64,000 bases of DNA from Karstenula rhodostoma CBS 690.94 (Eukaryota > Ascomycota > Dothideomycetes > Pleosporales > Didymosphaeriaceae), in NCBI GenBank assembly GCA_010093485.1, contig MU001501.1, positions 327,052 to 391,051 on the forward strand, in the 5' to 3' direction. Below, piece by piece: positions 14,901 to 24,429 of this stretch. Each line of letters begins with the position of its first letter. The first letter of the stretch is position 1. The position numbers and the translations under genes were made by a program. The notes under the pieces are model-generated. The model was not told the DNA's origin. It did no database searches and saw only the letters and a program-made list of their open reading frames with translations.

Positions 14901-15841
14901 GGATTATTACTAATATTTTATAAAGTACTAGTAGCTATATTAGCTAGTTTTATAATTAGTAGTTACTAAGAAGTAGTATAAGCTTATTATTATACTAGTA
15001 AAAAACTTTATATAGGAGTATAAGGACCTCTACTATAGGCTTAACCCTATATTTATTAGTATATATACTACTTAAATCTACTACCTCCTTTATATTATTA
15101 ATAATATATAAGTATATAAACTACCTATATATTAGGTATAATAGATACTAAAGTAGTTCCTATAAATTATAAAAAGGAATATAAAATCCCCTTCTAAGCT
15201 TTATACTAGCTTAATAAATAATATAGTATTTTAGAAATAAGCCTTAAACCTATTATAGTAAAATAATATAATAATATACCTATAAAGCTAATTAGGTAAT
15301 ATAGATAATTATTTCTATAATTTATTTCTTAAACTACTACTAGTACTTATATAGTATATAGTTAATAATTTATATATAAGTATAGGTATCTATATAATAG
15401 ACTTATAATAGTATTATTAATATATCCTTAATAATAAAATAATAATATAGATACTAAGTATATAGTAAAATAATATATATTATAGTTTATATATTACTTT
15501 TAAAGGGTACTTTAGAGTTATCTTTAGTATAATAGAGTATCTTATAAAGAATCTATAGAATAATATAAAGTAGGTACTAATTAGATTATAGAAATATATA
15601 AATATAGCTTAGTAAAAATACCTATAGTAGATTATAAATAGACTAGAAAGATTATAAAGGTATATATAGGTAGAGAATATATTAAGTAGTATTAGAATAA
15701 TATATAAAAGTAATTATATTAGAAATATAGCTAAAAAGTATATTATTAATAAGGGAGGGTTTATTAATATATTAGATTACTCTACTAAAGACTTTAGTAA
15801 AAATACTAATAAAAGCTCTAGAAATATTAAAAAAGTAAATA

Positions 15842-16038
15842 TAGACTTTAGTAAAGACTTTAGTAAAAACTTTAATAGAAACTATAGTAATATTAAAGAG
15901 GTAAATATTATCTATAATAGGGACTCTAATAAAGGCCCTAATAAAGACCCTAATAAAAGCCCTAGTAAAGACCTTAATAAAAGCCTTAGTAAAAACCCTA
16001 GTAAAAACCTTAGTAAAAACTTTAATAAAGTTAATAAT
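15842..16038 (+). repeat. 12-bp repeat, possible Asn-Pro-Ser-Lys coding remnant
   Basis: Units of the form AARRMCCTARTA recur every 12 bases. In one frame the last stretch reads as four-residue repeats of the type xPNK/xPSK/xLSK and stops at about 16039. It is the only place in the island where a low-complexity reading frame stays open over several repeats. Whether it ever encoded protein is inference. Confidence 0.6.
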
Positions 16039-16072
16039 TAGTATTATAATATTATATAACTAGCTAGTATAT

Positions 16073-16262
16073 AGTAGAGCTCTAGTTTTAGATTTTAGTA
16101 CTAATAGTTAATTATTAGTACTATAATAAATATATATAGTAGAGCTCTAGCCTTAAATTCTAATATTAATAATTAACTATTAGTATTATAATAGATATAT
16201 ATAATAGAGTTCTAGCTTTAGGTTCTAGTACTAATAGTTAACTATTAGTATTATACTAGATA
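16073..16262. repeat. ~65-bp tandem repeat, 3 copies
   Basis: Three copies begin with AGAGYTCTAG at about 16075, 16141 and 16205, each followed by a TAATWRTTAAYTATTAGTA block and TATATATA. They lie about 200 bases before the island edge. Confidence 0.7.
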
Positions 16263-16490
16263 TATATAGCTTTATAGCTTATAAATAAAATAAGTTTTAT
16301 AAAAATTTAAAAATATATAAAAATAAATTAAATATTTAAAGTAAATTTATATAAACTTATAATATTTTCTAGGGGTACTAAGATAGGTATATTAAGTTAC
16401 TATAATAGGGAAATTCGACTATACTACGCTATATAAAAGGATACACTATTTAGGGAAATTTAAAAAATTGAAAATATACCCCTTTTAGGT

Positions 16491-16823
16491 GAACTTGTTG
16501 GCCGTAGTGACTTCAAGGCACAAGACAACACGTGCTGGATCCCGCCGCTTGTCAGCGGTCTGGCTGCAGCTCAGAAAGACAGACTGACCAACCTCGAGAA
16601 GGTCTCTCTGCAAAACTATACCTCTCTTACGATACGAGGTCGACCATCCATGCGCAGCGAGGGTGTGAGGTGGATAGATAGTACCGTAAATCCGTTTATA
16701 GACCATTGGGATGGGTGGACGGCTGACTATCGCAAGATGTTCGCTTCCTGCATCGAGCAGGAATGGTATGACGACGAGTCCGACGATGACATGTCGAACG
16801 AGGACGGTCAGCCGGACCACTGA
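16491..16823 (+). pseudogene. 3' fragment of a beheaded gene
   Basis: A frame with no stop from about 16473 to the TGA at 16821-16823 gives roughly 110 residues of normal protein composition. It has a WIPPLVSGLAAAQ stretch, aromatic-rich WIDSTVNPFIDHWDGW and an acidic tail (DDESDDDMS). There is no upstream methionine: the frame runs straight into the AT-rich island, so the 5' part is missing or unrecognisable. I do not recognise the family. The first in-frame ATG (about 16650) would leave under 60 residues. A CCCCTTTTAG tract just before 16489 could instead be a 3' splice site whose upstream exon was lost. The overlapping minus-strand frame is less protein-like. Confidence 0.55.
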
Positions 16824-17399
16824 AACTGGCGCCACCGGTGCATAACCCAGCATGCCCGAACTTTCTTCTGTATCTCCCACCTACAACCCTAGTTCTCCGC
16901 GAGACAGGCAGGATACTGGCCAACGCACAATGCGGGAAGATGATTTGTATACTCTGAGCTTGCTGCCCCTCGATCTCTTGACAGAGACACGAGCTCGGCT
17001 CCTGCCTTTCACATGCTTTCGGCCATGAAATCATCAGTGAAGTCAATGAATATTAACTGATTGATGGTTTAGGTAAAGCTGCTTTACCCACGGTTCATAT
17101 ATCTCACAGCCAGGACCAAAAATGTGCGTTTCTCCATCGAACGGCAAACCTCACATCCACATCCACACACCATCTCACCGACGCAACAATTTCAAGCAAT
17201 GAGATCACCAATCACACATCTCCACATTCATATGCGCACAATCACACCACCAATGCAATTCTTAAAAGCTGAACTTCATTCATTCAAAATGTACCCAAAC
17301 TCCAACCCAAATGCTAAACCAAAACAAAACAGGGGTATATAATATGTACGTGATCTACAACAAACAACGGCATGGATTCCATCGCTCCAGCGAACTTCC
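16824..17399. other. Spacer, 3' flank of GH16 gene
   Basis: No convincing gene. Short frames on both strands lack family features, and CACAn-rich sequence at 17150-17260 explains one of them. The right half presumably carries the 3' UTR of the minus-strand glucanase. Confidence 0.5.
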
Positions 17400-19304
17400 C
17401 TACCAGCGGGAAGTCCGCCTACGGTGCTTCGCGCCAACTGTGCGCTTGCGGAGGTGTTTGCGCGGCCAGGCAAAGCCTTGCATGTTGGGACTGGAGCCGT
17501 CGGAGCCGGAGCCTGAAGAACCGGTACCTGAGCCAGAGCCCGTGGTGGGAGAGGGGGTTGCATTTGAGGAAGCGGCGGACGTGGTCGTGGCAGAGGGGCC
17601 GACGGCGGAGGGCGTGGCAGCGGGGGCGGTTGCAGTGCCGGGAGCGGCATCGACGGGCGAGGCGACGATGGGCGAGGCGGCGATGGGGGATGCCACTGGG
17701 TTGACGGCTTGCGTAGGGGCGTTGAGCAGTGTAGAGGTGGCTGCTGGGTTGGGAGAAGCTTCTGGGAGGGATGCTACTGGGGCGGATGCAACTGGCTTGG
17801 ACGAAGCTGCTGAGCTGGGAGCAATCACTGTGCCCGAAGAAGCTACCACACCAGACGAAGCTGCTGGGCTCGAAACCGCCGGGCTTCCACCACCCACTTT
17901 CGCTGTTGGCCAGATAAACCCGCCCGTATTGGGACTGGGGCCACCACTAGAGCCTGATCCAGCTTCAGCTCCAGTCCCGGTTCCATTTCCGGGTGCAGGT
18001 GCTGCGGCAATGGAGGAAGATGCGGGAGCTGCGGCAGTGTTTGACGATGCCGGGTTGACCGCGGAGGATCCTGAGTTGAGAGCCGGGGTCGAAGGTGTAG
18101 GGATGGGGGAAGATGCTGGGTTGGGAGTCGCCATTGAGCTGGGAGGAGTTCCGGGGGTGGCGGAGGATACCGGGCTAGGGGAAACCACGGGTACAGAAGA
18201 AGGTACTGGGCTAGGAGCAGCCACAGGGACGGAAGATGGCGCTGGACTGGCTGAACCATCTTGCTTCTCAAACCACTTCAACCCAGCAATCTCCCAGTAC
18301 GCATTGGCGAAGGCTTCCGGGTTGTTCTGCACGTACTCCTGGCACGTCGCCGCGCCCGTCTTAGCAGCACACGTCGACTCTTCCCACGTCCTGCCCGCCC
18401 AGTCACCGCAGAAGGTCGTGTCAAAGATAATCCGCATGTTCTTGAAGCGCTCTTCAAAGTCGCACCCCTGGCCCTGGAACTTGGCCAGCGGCGTGCCAAA
18501 GGTCGACGGATCAAGCGCCTGCGTGCCATTCGACGCCGACGCTGCCAAAGCCGTGCTGTTGCGCCGCAGAAACCACACCGAGATGGACGACCCCGTCCAC
18601 TCCATCGCATACACGCCTCCGCCCGCGGTGTTGAAATCCGTACCGTACGTCGCCATCCCGTTCTGCGCCGTGAGCTCTGGCGACTTGATGCTGCAGCCTA
18701 CGTTCTTGGCCTGGCCCTCGGCAGCGACGTCACAGTCGGACGTCGACAAGCTGCCCATGAAGGCGGACTCGGCGCGGCTCTGGAGGCTGGACGTCGCGTT
18801 GTCGATGGCGCAGCCGGCAGACGTGTGTAGCGTGACCGCTGCGGCCGAGTCGAGGTTCACGCCCTCAAGGAGATCGATTTCGCCGCCCTTGGGCCAGTCG
18901 TCGGTGCCGACGGTTTGCTGCCCGAGAAGCCAGTATGCAGGCCATGTGCCGCAGGTCGAGTCGGGCATGTGTTTGATATCTGCGATCAGGAGCCCTTGGT
19001 TCCAGGTCTTCTTGCTCTCGACGCGGACCGAGGCCCGGCCTTTGGAGTCTTTGGTTTTGTAGTCGACGCCGAGGAAGATGGTCTGCTTGTCTTCAAAGTA
19101 TCCAACGAGGTTGTTCTGGGTCGCGGCATCTTTGGTTTGGTACTGGACGAAGCCGTTCGTGGGGTCAGCTCCGGAGTAGAAGTCGAAGTTTTGGAAGAAG
19201 TTGTTGTAGGAAAGGTCGTCCTTGAGGACGTAGCTGCCTTGCGCGGAGGCAAGAGTTGTTAAAGTTGCGGCCAGCGCTGCGTTAGAAAGTGTTGCTGAGC
19301 GCAT
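17400..19304 (-). CDS. Secreted GH16 beta-glucanase with Ser/Pro/Ala-rich tail
   Basis: A single exon of 634 residues. The start at 19304 is chosen because it gives a signal peptide (residues 1-22, ending ASAQG); the frame extends 72 codons upstream but that part lacks protein character. Residues about 24-345 are a glycoside hydrolase family 16 domain. It carries GEIDLLEGV, the ExDxxE active-site motif with nucleophile E142, D144 and acid/base E147, and paired cysteines. The family hydrolyses beta-1,3(4)-glucans, acting outside the cell on plant or fungal wall. Residues about 351-634 are low-complexity Ser/Pro/Ala with short Thr/Gly parts, probably heavily O-glycosylated. A motif of the type SPNxxGFxWP occurs twice, near 500 and near the end, followed by a basic tail rich in Arg and Lys. 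No clear GPI signal is seen. The exact substrate is not decided by sequence. Confidence 0.92.
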   Translation of the reverse strand: MRSATLSNAALAATLTTLASAQGSYVLKDDLSYNNFFQNFDFYSGADPTNGFVQYQTKDAATQNNLVGYFEDKQTIFLGVDYKTKDSKGRASVRVESKKTWNQGLLIADIKHMPDSTCGTWPAYWLLGQQTVGTDDWPKGGEIDLLEGVNLDSAAAVTLHTSAGCAIDNATSSLQSRAESAFMGSLSTSDCDVAAEGQAKNVGCSIKSPELTAQNGMATYGTDFNTAGGGVYAMEWTGSSISVWFLRRNSTALAASASNGTQALDPSTFGTPLAKFQGQGCDFEERFKNMRIIFDTTFCGDWAGRTWEESTCAAKTGAATCQEYVQNNPEAFANAYWEIAGLKWFEKQDGSASPAPSSVPVAAPSPVPSSVPVVSPSPVSSATPGTPPSSMATPNPASSPIPTPSTPALNSGSSAVNPASSNTAAAPASSSIAAAPAPGNGTGTGAEAGSGSSGGPSPNTGGFIWPTAKVGGGSPAVSSPAASSGVVASSGTVIAPSSAASSKPVASAPVASLPEASPNPAATSTLLNAPTQAVNPVASPIAASPIVASPVDAAPGTATAPAATPSAVGPSATTTSAASSNATPSPTTGSGSGTGSSGSGSDGSSPNMQGFAWPRKHLRKRTVGAKHRRRTSRW

Positions 19305-20751
19305 GTTGAAGCTGTATGAACGTTTTTCGCAGACGTGCGATATCCAAAGAATGTATTCGTAAGTTGCGAAATTGTTTCTCAACGCAAAAGAATGAGCCTG
19401 CTCAAGAAGAATATAACCTTCTGTAAATCTAAAAATGAATGAATGTAGAAGCTCAACTTCACAACGCGCGCCGCACACACAATGACAAGTGACAATGGGA
19501 ACAAAAGACCTCGCGTTCACACGCCCCTCATCCGGGCCTTGTCACCCTTTATTGAATCGCTAAGTACAGTCCTCTATCTTCGAAACATCGTCTCCACAAT
19601 GTTTTCCTCCGCGCCACACAGCACAACCACGCATGAAGCGACGGGGCGGCTATGCTGAAACATGCTGCGCTGTGAAACGCGATTGACAAGTCGAGAACGC
19701 GGATGTCAATCTGGAGAGATGAGCGGCTAGGGTGCGGTGTGGGATGCGGTGGCGTGGGTGGTGCACTGGAGAGTTGGGGTGGGTTAGGGTGTTTCGAAAC
19801 TTGGGGGGAGCGCGCGATGAGTGGTTGTTCACGGTCGCTGCTAGCGCGCGCGGTAAGGTTTTGGACACCACGCACGCGCTATCGGGGTCTGGTTTATTTG
19901 AAACAAGGACGGAGCGAAGTGAGGTGGGAAATGATAAGGTCATAATATTTGAAGAGTTGAAGTCTTTTGGAGAGATGCGACGCGATGAACATTTGGACCA
20001 GCCAAGTAACAATATTGGTCTTTGGAGGAGAGATCAAGATGCTGCGCATGTGAATATGCAAAGAACTTTCGGTTCGCAACAGCGTCTACTGCTTGTATAC
20101 ATCGCTGTAAGGCCTGTTGCTGAAGAATGAGTGGATCAGGATTGCTCAAGAGCTCAAGCCATTGGTAGGCTACGTACGTAAGTACTCAGATCACGGGACC
20201 AGTAGAGCTGGCCACGAAAGTGATATGCAAGGAACGCGAGGTCGAGTGTATCGCGCAGTCGTGATTATAAATTCAAACGATGGTCTTGTCCACGAATTCA
20301 CGACGCGCATTTCGGTACACGATTGCCTAAAGTCAACCTCAGTTCTGCAATTGTGGCAGCAATGCGTTCGCTGTTCGTCAGATGTGCAGGAGTCTTGGCC
20401 GTCAAATATTCAGCCTGGCTTCAATAAACATGTGACGATATGAGTCTCTCGTGCAAAGTACCGAAACTCATTACCTACGGTGGTGTCCGATGAAGGAGCC
20501 TAAGGGCCGATAGGTGTGCTTATACTCAAGTGTTTACCACGTACGACGCTGGCTCCAGATGAGCCATAGGACTTGATGAGGCTGGCTCCGAGACATCTAT
20601 TGGCCTGAAACATCATCCTCGCTTCTTTCACTACTAATACCACTTGGGCTAACGACTCGCTTACAGCACATGATCTCTGTTATCTCGACCAATATCAATC
20701 TTGTACATTTTTTCCGTGCTCAGACCTGTATGCAGAGACAATTCAAAGGAA
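19305..20751. other. Spacer and probable GH16 promoter
   Basis: Several frames of 60-130 codons overlap on both strands without domain, codon or splice support. A 108-codon plus-strand frame at 20117-20443 is the best of them but shows no recognisable family. I see no tRNA. Confidence 0.4.
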
Positions 20752-20940
20752 ATCAAATATGATACTTCGCGAGCTTCTGGAAGCCGCGGCAAAATGCAAT
20801 ACATAATTCAAAGGAAATAAGCTCAAAAAAAGGGTTACAAAAGTTATGGCTGTTTGAAATATTTGTGTTTTGGCACCCTACAGAGTTCATGTATTGCGTT
20901 TTGCCGCGGCTTCCAGAAGCTCGCGAAGTATCATATTTGA
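20752..20940. mobile_element. MITE-like element with 52-bp inverted arms
   Basis: Bases 20752-20803 and 20889-20940 are reverse complements over 52 bases with one mismatch (CG against TG), separated by 85 bases with no coding capacity. The core is CTTCGCGAGCTTCTGGAAGC, followed by CGCGGCAAAA and YGCAATACAT. TA lies next to the outer CTTCGCG on both sides, as expected of a Tc1/mariner-type TA target, although the symmetry continues 10 bases beyond it. Partial copies of the same end occur at 41389-41437 and 53274-53327, so this is a dispersed family and not a chance hairpin. No transposase is in the window, so the element would be non-autonomous. Confidence 0.8.
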
Positions 20941-21720
20941 CAAAAGTTATGGCCACCGTTAAACGACCCTACCCTGCCGACAGTATTCGAACATGCAGCG
21001 TCTGAGAATCATAAAGTAATCCCGGTATTCAGCAGGCTTCACCCGCAAAACTGCCTTTCGCATGCCCCAACACCGTATACTGGCTGACAGCTCGCTTCAC
21101 CTGCCGATCTTACCCTAAATCCTGGGTGGCTTGCCAGCAATTGGAAAAACGCCAAAAAGCGATATTTGGACCAATCATAAAATGTTAGCCTCAGCCTTGC
21201 GACAGCTGCCTTCTTCAAATCTTAGATTCGTCATCTAGACCAAGCATAGCCTCGTAAGGCTTCGCGAATACTTGCGCAATCCAGGCTGTCATGAGGCGCG
21301 GATGGTGTTGTCTAGGACAGCAATGTGAGCAACTCTGAGGGTATACTTCAATGTTACCACAAGCTGAAGGGTTTGCGCAATTATCTTAACTTCTGAACAC
21401 GTAATCTACATCGTCAACAAAAACACAGCTGCGGTACATGCACGATTGCCTCGCGAGTGGCCACTCAGCACTGCCTTGCAGTCAACAAATCTTTTAGCAA
21501 GTGAAGATGTCATCCCAATTGTCGGCCTCGTACTCGTGTGAGAAGATGGCTGTGGTGCCGCCACAACCTGTCTTCTACGCCACGAGCAAACATCAATAAA
21601 TGTAGCCTGCTCTGCTATCAGTGTCTCTTCATTCAGATCTTGAGCACCTAAGAAGGTCACCAGTATAGCTTTGTTGTTTAGTATTTATATTGCGCAAGTC
21701 TCTCTACCATCTTAGCTACC
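20941..21720. other. Spacer before the GC-AG-intron gene
   Basis: No gene supported. One 84-codon frame (21406-21660, -) lacks features. The last 100 bases should hold the promoter and 5' UTR of the next gene. Confidence 0.4.
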
Positions 21721-22929
21721 ATGGCCGCCGCGGTCGCCCTGGAGGTTTTCGGCCTCTTCGTCGGCGGAATACTAGGCATCGTCGATCTCCTTCTCCCACC
21801 ACCAGAGATCCCCACATCCCCCTTGCAACAGGGACATTCCCTCTTGCGCTTTGGTATCGGACTGAATTCCAGTGTCCCGCAGAGTCTAGGCGGAACCATT
21901 CCATCAGTCAGGGTTTGGAACGAGGAAGGCATTCTGATCGGTTCCGCCGTCGGAGCATCCTCCCGCGATGTACAGCCGGGCACTTTCAAGACAGTGGAGG
22001 TGGTCCACAACGACAGCTACCTCTTCCAGCAGCCGACATATCTCGAGATTGCTGGTGGCTCTGATGCGGTCTGCTTAGCGTACATCGCGCAGACTTGGGC
22101 GGATGGAACGCAGCTCGGGTGGCTAGGAGACATGGGCAAGTACTGTGGCACGCAGTGGTACTATTCGAACCTTTTCGTCAGTACCAAGAACGGCACATAC
22201 AAGGCAAGAAATCGTCGAGTTGTTTTGATGAGTACGATACACTAACAAGGAATTCAGCCTTACTGCACCTGGATAGGCGGTCCCCGACCCTCCACCTGCT
22301 CATACTACAGCAACCGCAACAAACGCCAATCCGGCGCCGGCTCCAACCAAACCTCCGCCCCGAGCTGTATGACATCTGCAGCAGATGCACTCTTCACATA
22401 CTCCGGCTTCAAGGCCCACATGACCGACTTCGGTCCCGTCGGCGTTACAAATGACTTCCAAGTCCCGGATGACCCAAAAAGTCTATGTCTTCATCCGAAG
22501 CTGGAGTGGTACAAGGATTATCGCTTCGTATCTCCTGCGCCGAGCCTTAAACCTCTATTTTTCAAGGCTATGTTCGTCAACACACTGGGCATTCTCAGCC
22601 TGATCAAAAGCGCGGCTGGAGCAAGCGTTAGCCAAGTCTCGTCTTGGACGCATGACGAGGGTCCGGAGGTATCGTTCAAAGCTCGCATCATCGCTAGCCA
22701 TCATGCCGAGCACAGCAGCAGGGAGCTCTGTACAAGCACAACATCGTACGGTCCCGATTTTGTGTCTTTTGATGAGAGGATGTTCTGCGATATGACGCAG
22801 AAGCAGTTATGGCCGCTGTGTAATGAGAAAGTGACAAAAAAGTGCTATGATTGGCATAGCCATACCATCGTCGACGGCCGGAGGAGGAAGAGGGAGGTGA
22901 GGTATGCTCAAATTGAAGAATGGAGGTAG
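21721..22929 (+). CDS. Conserved fungal protein of unknown function with hydrophobic N-terminus
   Basis: Two exons, 21721-22203 and 22258-22929, give 384 residues. The start has a strong context (ACCATGGCC). Residues 2-26 are hydrophobic (AAAVALEVFGLFVGGILGI), either a signal peptide or a membrane anchor. The middle contains GWLGDMGKYCGTQWYYSN and several cysteines (a later PYCTWIGG), suggesting a disulfide-bonded extracellular fold. The C-terminal part has further cysteines and ends basic. The intron (54 bases) begins GC, not GT: AAG|GCAAGA...CTAAC...TTCAG|CCT. It joins the frames in phase 0, and without splicing the frame stops at 22245. I recall this Trp/Cys pattern from uncharacterised ascomycete proteins, but no function can be given. 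Confidence 0.8.
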
Positions 22930-23478
22930 CCCTCGGGCATTAGCATCTACCACAATGATTTCCTATCCATCAACAAAGTATTTTAGAGTTAATGTCGTTC
23001 GATCGGGTATTTCCACGTTAGATTAGCAGCTTGATCTTAATCTTATATGTTTCAGAACACTATGGTGGCTGCTGTCAACCCCGAAGTAAACACCTGACAA
23101 GGGATTTCGTGCTGAGAACAGACGAAACTGTAAAACATCACAAGCATACGATCCTCCCCCTTCACCTCCGCAGTCAATTCGAAAAGTTCACTCACCGCAT
23201 CATTCAGAGATTCTTCAGCATAAACAATGATCTCTCCATTCCGCATTCCTACAGTTCTAGGCCAAAACTCTGCATACTGCACTGTTCCCTCGGGAGTAAC
23301 ACAGTGTACTTAGACTTTTGACGCAATACTGTACATTCACACTCCATAACCGCCTTCCAGCCGTGTGTATATAACAAAGCCGCCTGTCCTACCCTTGAAA
23401 GGCAAAAAAATCATAGGGCCATCATCTCCTCTGGCCCGAAGCATTGTCAATCCGTGTATCACGGTACATCTGGGTAGA
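22930..23478. other. Spacer, no gene recognised
   Basis: Short frames at 23031-23321 (+), 23052-23282 (-) and 23337-23570 (-) overlap one another without domain or splice support. Confidence 0.4.
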
Positions 23479-23667
23479 TCATGTTGCTTGGCGAACACTC
23501 GCTTCGCACCTCCAACACAAGCCTGTATCCACTCGAGATTCCTGTACACCCGGCTTGCTATTGGCACCAAGTACGCATGGCCCTGTCCTCTCCTTCACTG
23601 GGGTGCACGGGTTGGTGACGATATAGGCATGGTCGCATGCAGGCAGGGCCGATTGATTCCAACACAT
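23479..23667 (-). CDS. Candidate small Cys-rich protein (62 aa)
   Basis: An uninterrupted 62-codon frame starts MCWNQSALPACDHAY and contains C, CDH, PC, GPC and a final CWRC. This matches a loose pattern I know from small ascomycete proteins that begin MCx and end in CxxC, possibly zinc-binding. The in-frame ATG is at 23667; the frame itself runs further upstream without another ATG. A TATATAAAG sequence on the same strand lies about 210 bases upstream (23873-23890), as a promoter would. A longer spliced gene cannot be excluded. Function unknown. Confidence 0.35.
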   Translation of the reverse strand: MCWNQSALPACDHAYIVTNPCTPVKERTGPCVLGANSKPGVQESRVDTGLCWRCEASVRQAT

Positions 23668-23872
23668 CGTTTCGATGGTTATGTTGTGGTTTTCCTTTCT
23701 AGTTTGATTAGTCAAGTGTGTGTGCGGATTGTGCGCAGGTTGTGGGTGATTTGTGTAGATGATATGTTGGTGGATTACGTAGATGAGTTGTAGAATTGAT
23801 ATGTAGAGTTAGAGCGGAAAGCTGAGAGGTTGAGCTGAGCGTAGACATACTCTACAGACAGCGTGGCTACTG

Positions 23873-23890
23873 CCGCTTTATATACAAAAC
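23873..23890 (-). promoter_or_regulatory. TATA-like box for small Cys-rich gene
   Basis: On the minus strand the sequence reads GTATATAAAGCGGC, a good TATA match about 210 bases before the candidate ATG at 23667. Confidence 0.35.
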
Positions 23891-24429
23891 ACTATCGTCA
23901 GCTGTAATAACTTCGTTCGGGCCCATGCGCAAGCTACCGCATTGAAGACTCATCTTGCTATGTCTGAAGCAGTCGTGAGAGAGTAGTACTTCAATGGAAA
24001 CTTGAAAGCAAAACAGCACGAACTTCACACATAACCCACGACGCCTCATTCTTTCAAATGCGACAAACTCTACATGATATGTGGTATGTGCTTTCTTGTG
24101 TCTCGTTTGAGCAGTGAAGCTTCAGCGACATCGCTACTTTTGCGCGTTCATTTTATTGAAGCAGCACATACCTCCTGTTTTATAAGTTTTTGGCTTGAGC
24201 CTAGCGGTTGAATGCAATGGAACTCCTGGAGTTTCTAAACGGTTGAAAAAACCAAGCGAAATCTTGCAGTTTAACGTTCTTTTCTAAGACGACTTCTCCT
24301 GGGTTCTTGCTGGCCTACAGTTCCTATAGAGCGACAAGCGCGTCCTTGTCAGACAACAAAACTAACCGGGAGAACGATTACTGCTGTACTGATTGTTCAC
24401 AAACTGAAAAAATGATTGATTGTCTCTAT

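Larger units (their letters stand above)
1..16480. repeat. RIP-mutated AT-rich island
   Basis: A gene-free stretch with no open frame of 60 codons on either strand. By eye CpA and its complement TpG are almost absent; I find only about half a dozen (for example near 1787, 2426, 3896, 9903, 12942 and 12966). TpA dominates, while CpC, CpT and GpG steps remain. That is the footprint of repeat-induced point mutation, which converts C in CpA to T on both strands of duplicated DNA in ascomycetes. CpG is scarce but survives better than CpA. Internal tandem and direct duplications are listed separately. The original elements were probably transposons, but I could not recognise a coding domain. The island ends abruptly between about 16400 and 16490, where normal composition begins. 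Confidence 0.9.

Noticed and set aside
15340..15400. Possible reverse-transcriptase VDDL remnant in the island
   Set aside because: GTTAATAATTTATAT is what a Val-Asp-Asp-Leu-Tyr codon run would become after RIP, but such AT-rich strings arise easily by chance and neighbouring motifs do not line up.
16485..16880. 131-codon minus-strand frame
   Set aside because: It overlaps the more protein-like plus-strand frame and has no recognisable motif.
17311..19062. 583-codon plus-strand frame opposite the GH16 gene
   Set aside because: It mirrors the GC-rich Ser/Pro/Ala tail and catalytic frame on the other strand. Composition is Ala/Gly/Glu-biased with no domain, while the minus strand has a signal peptide and an active site.
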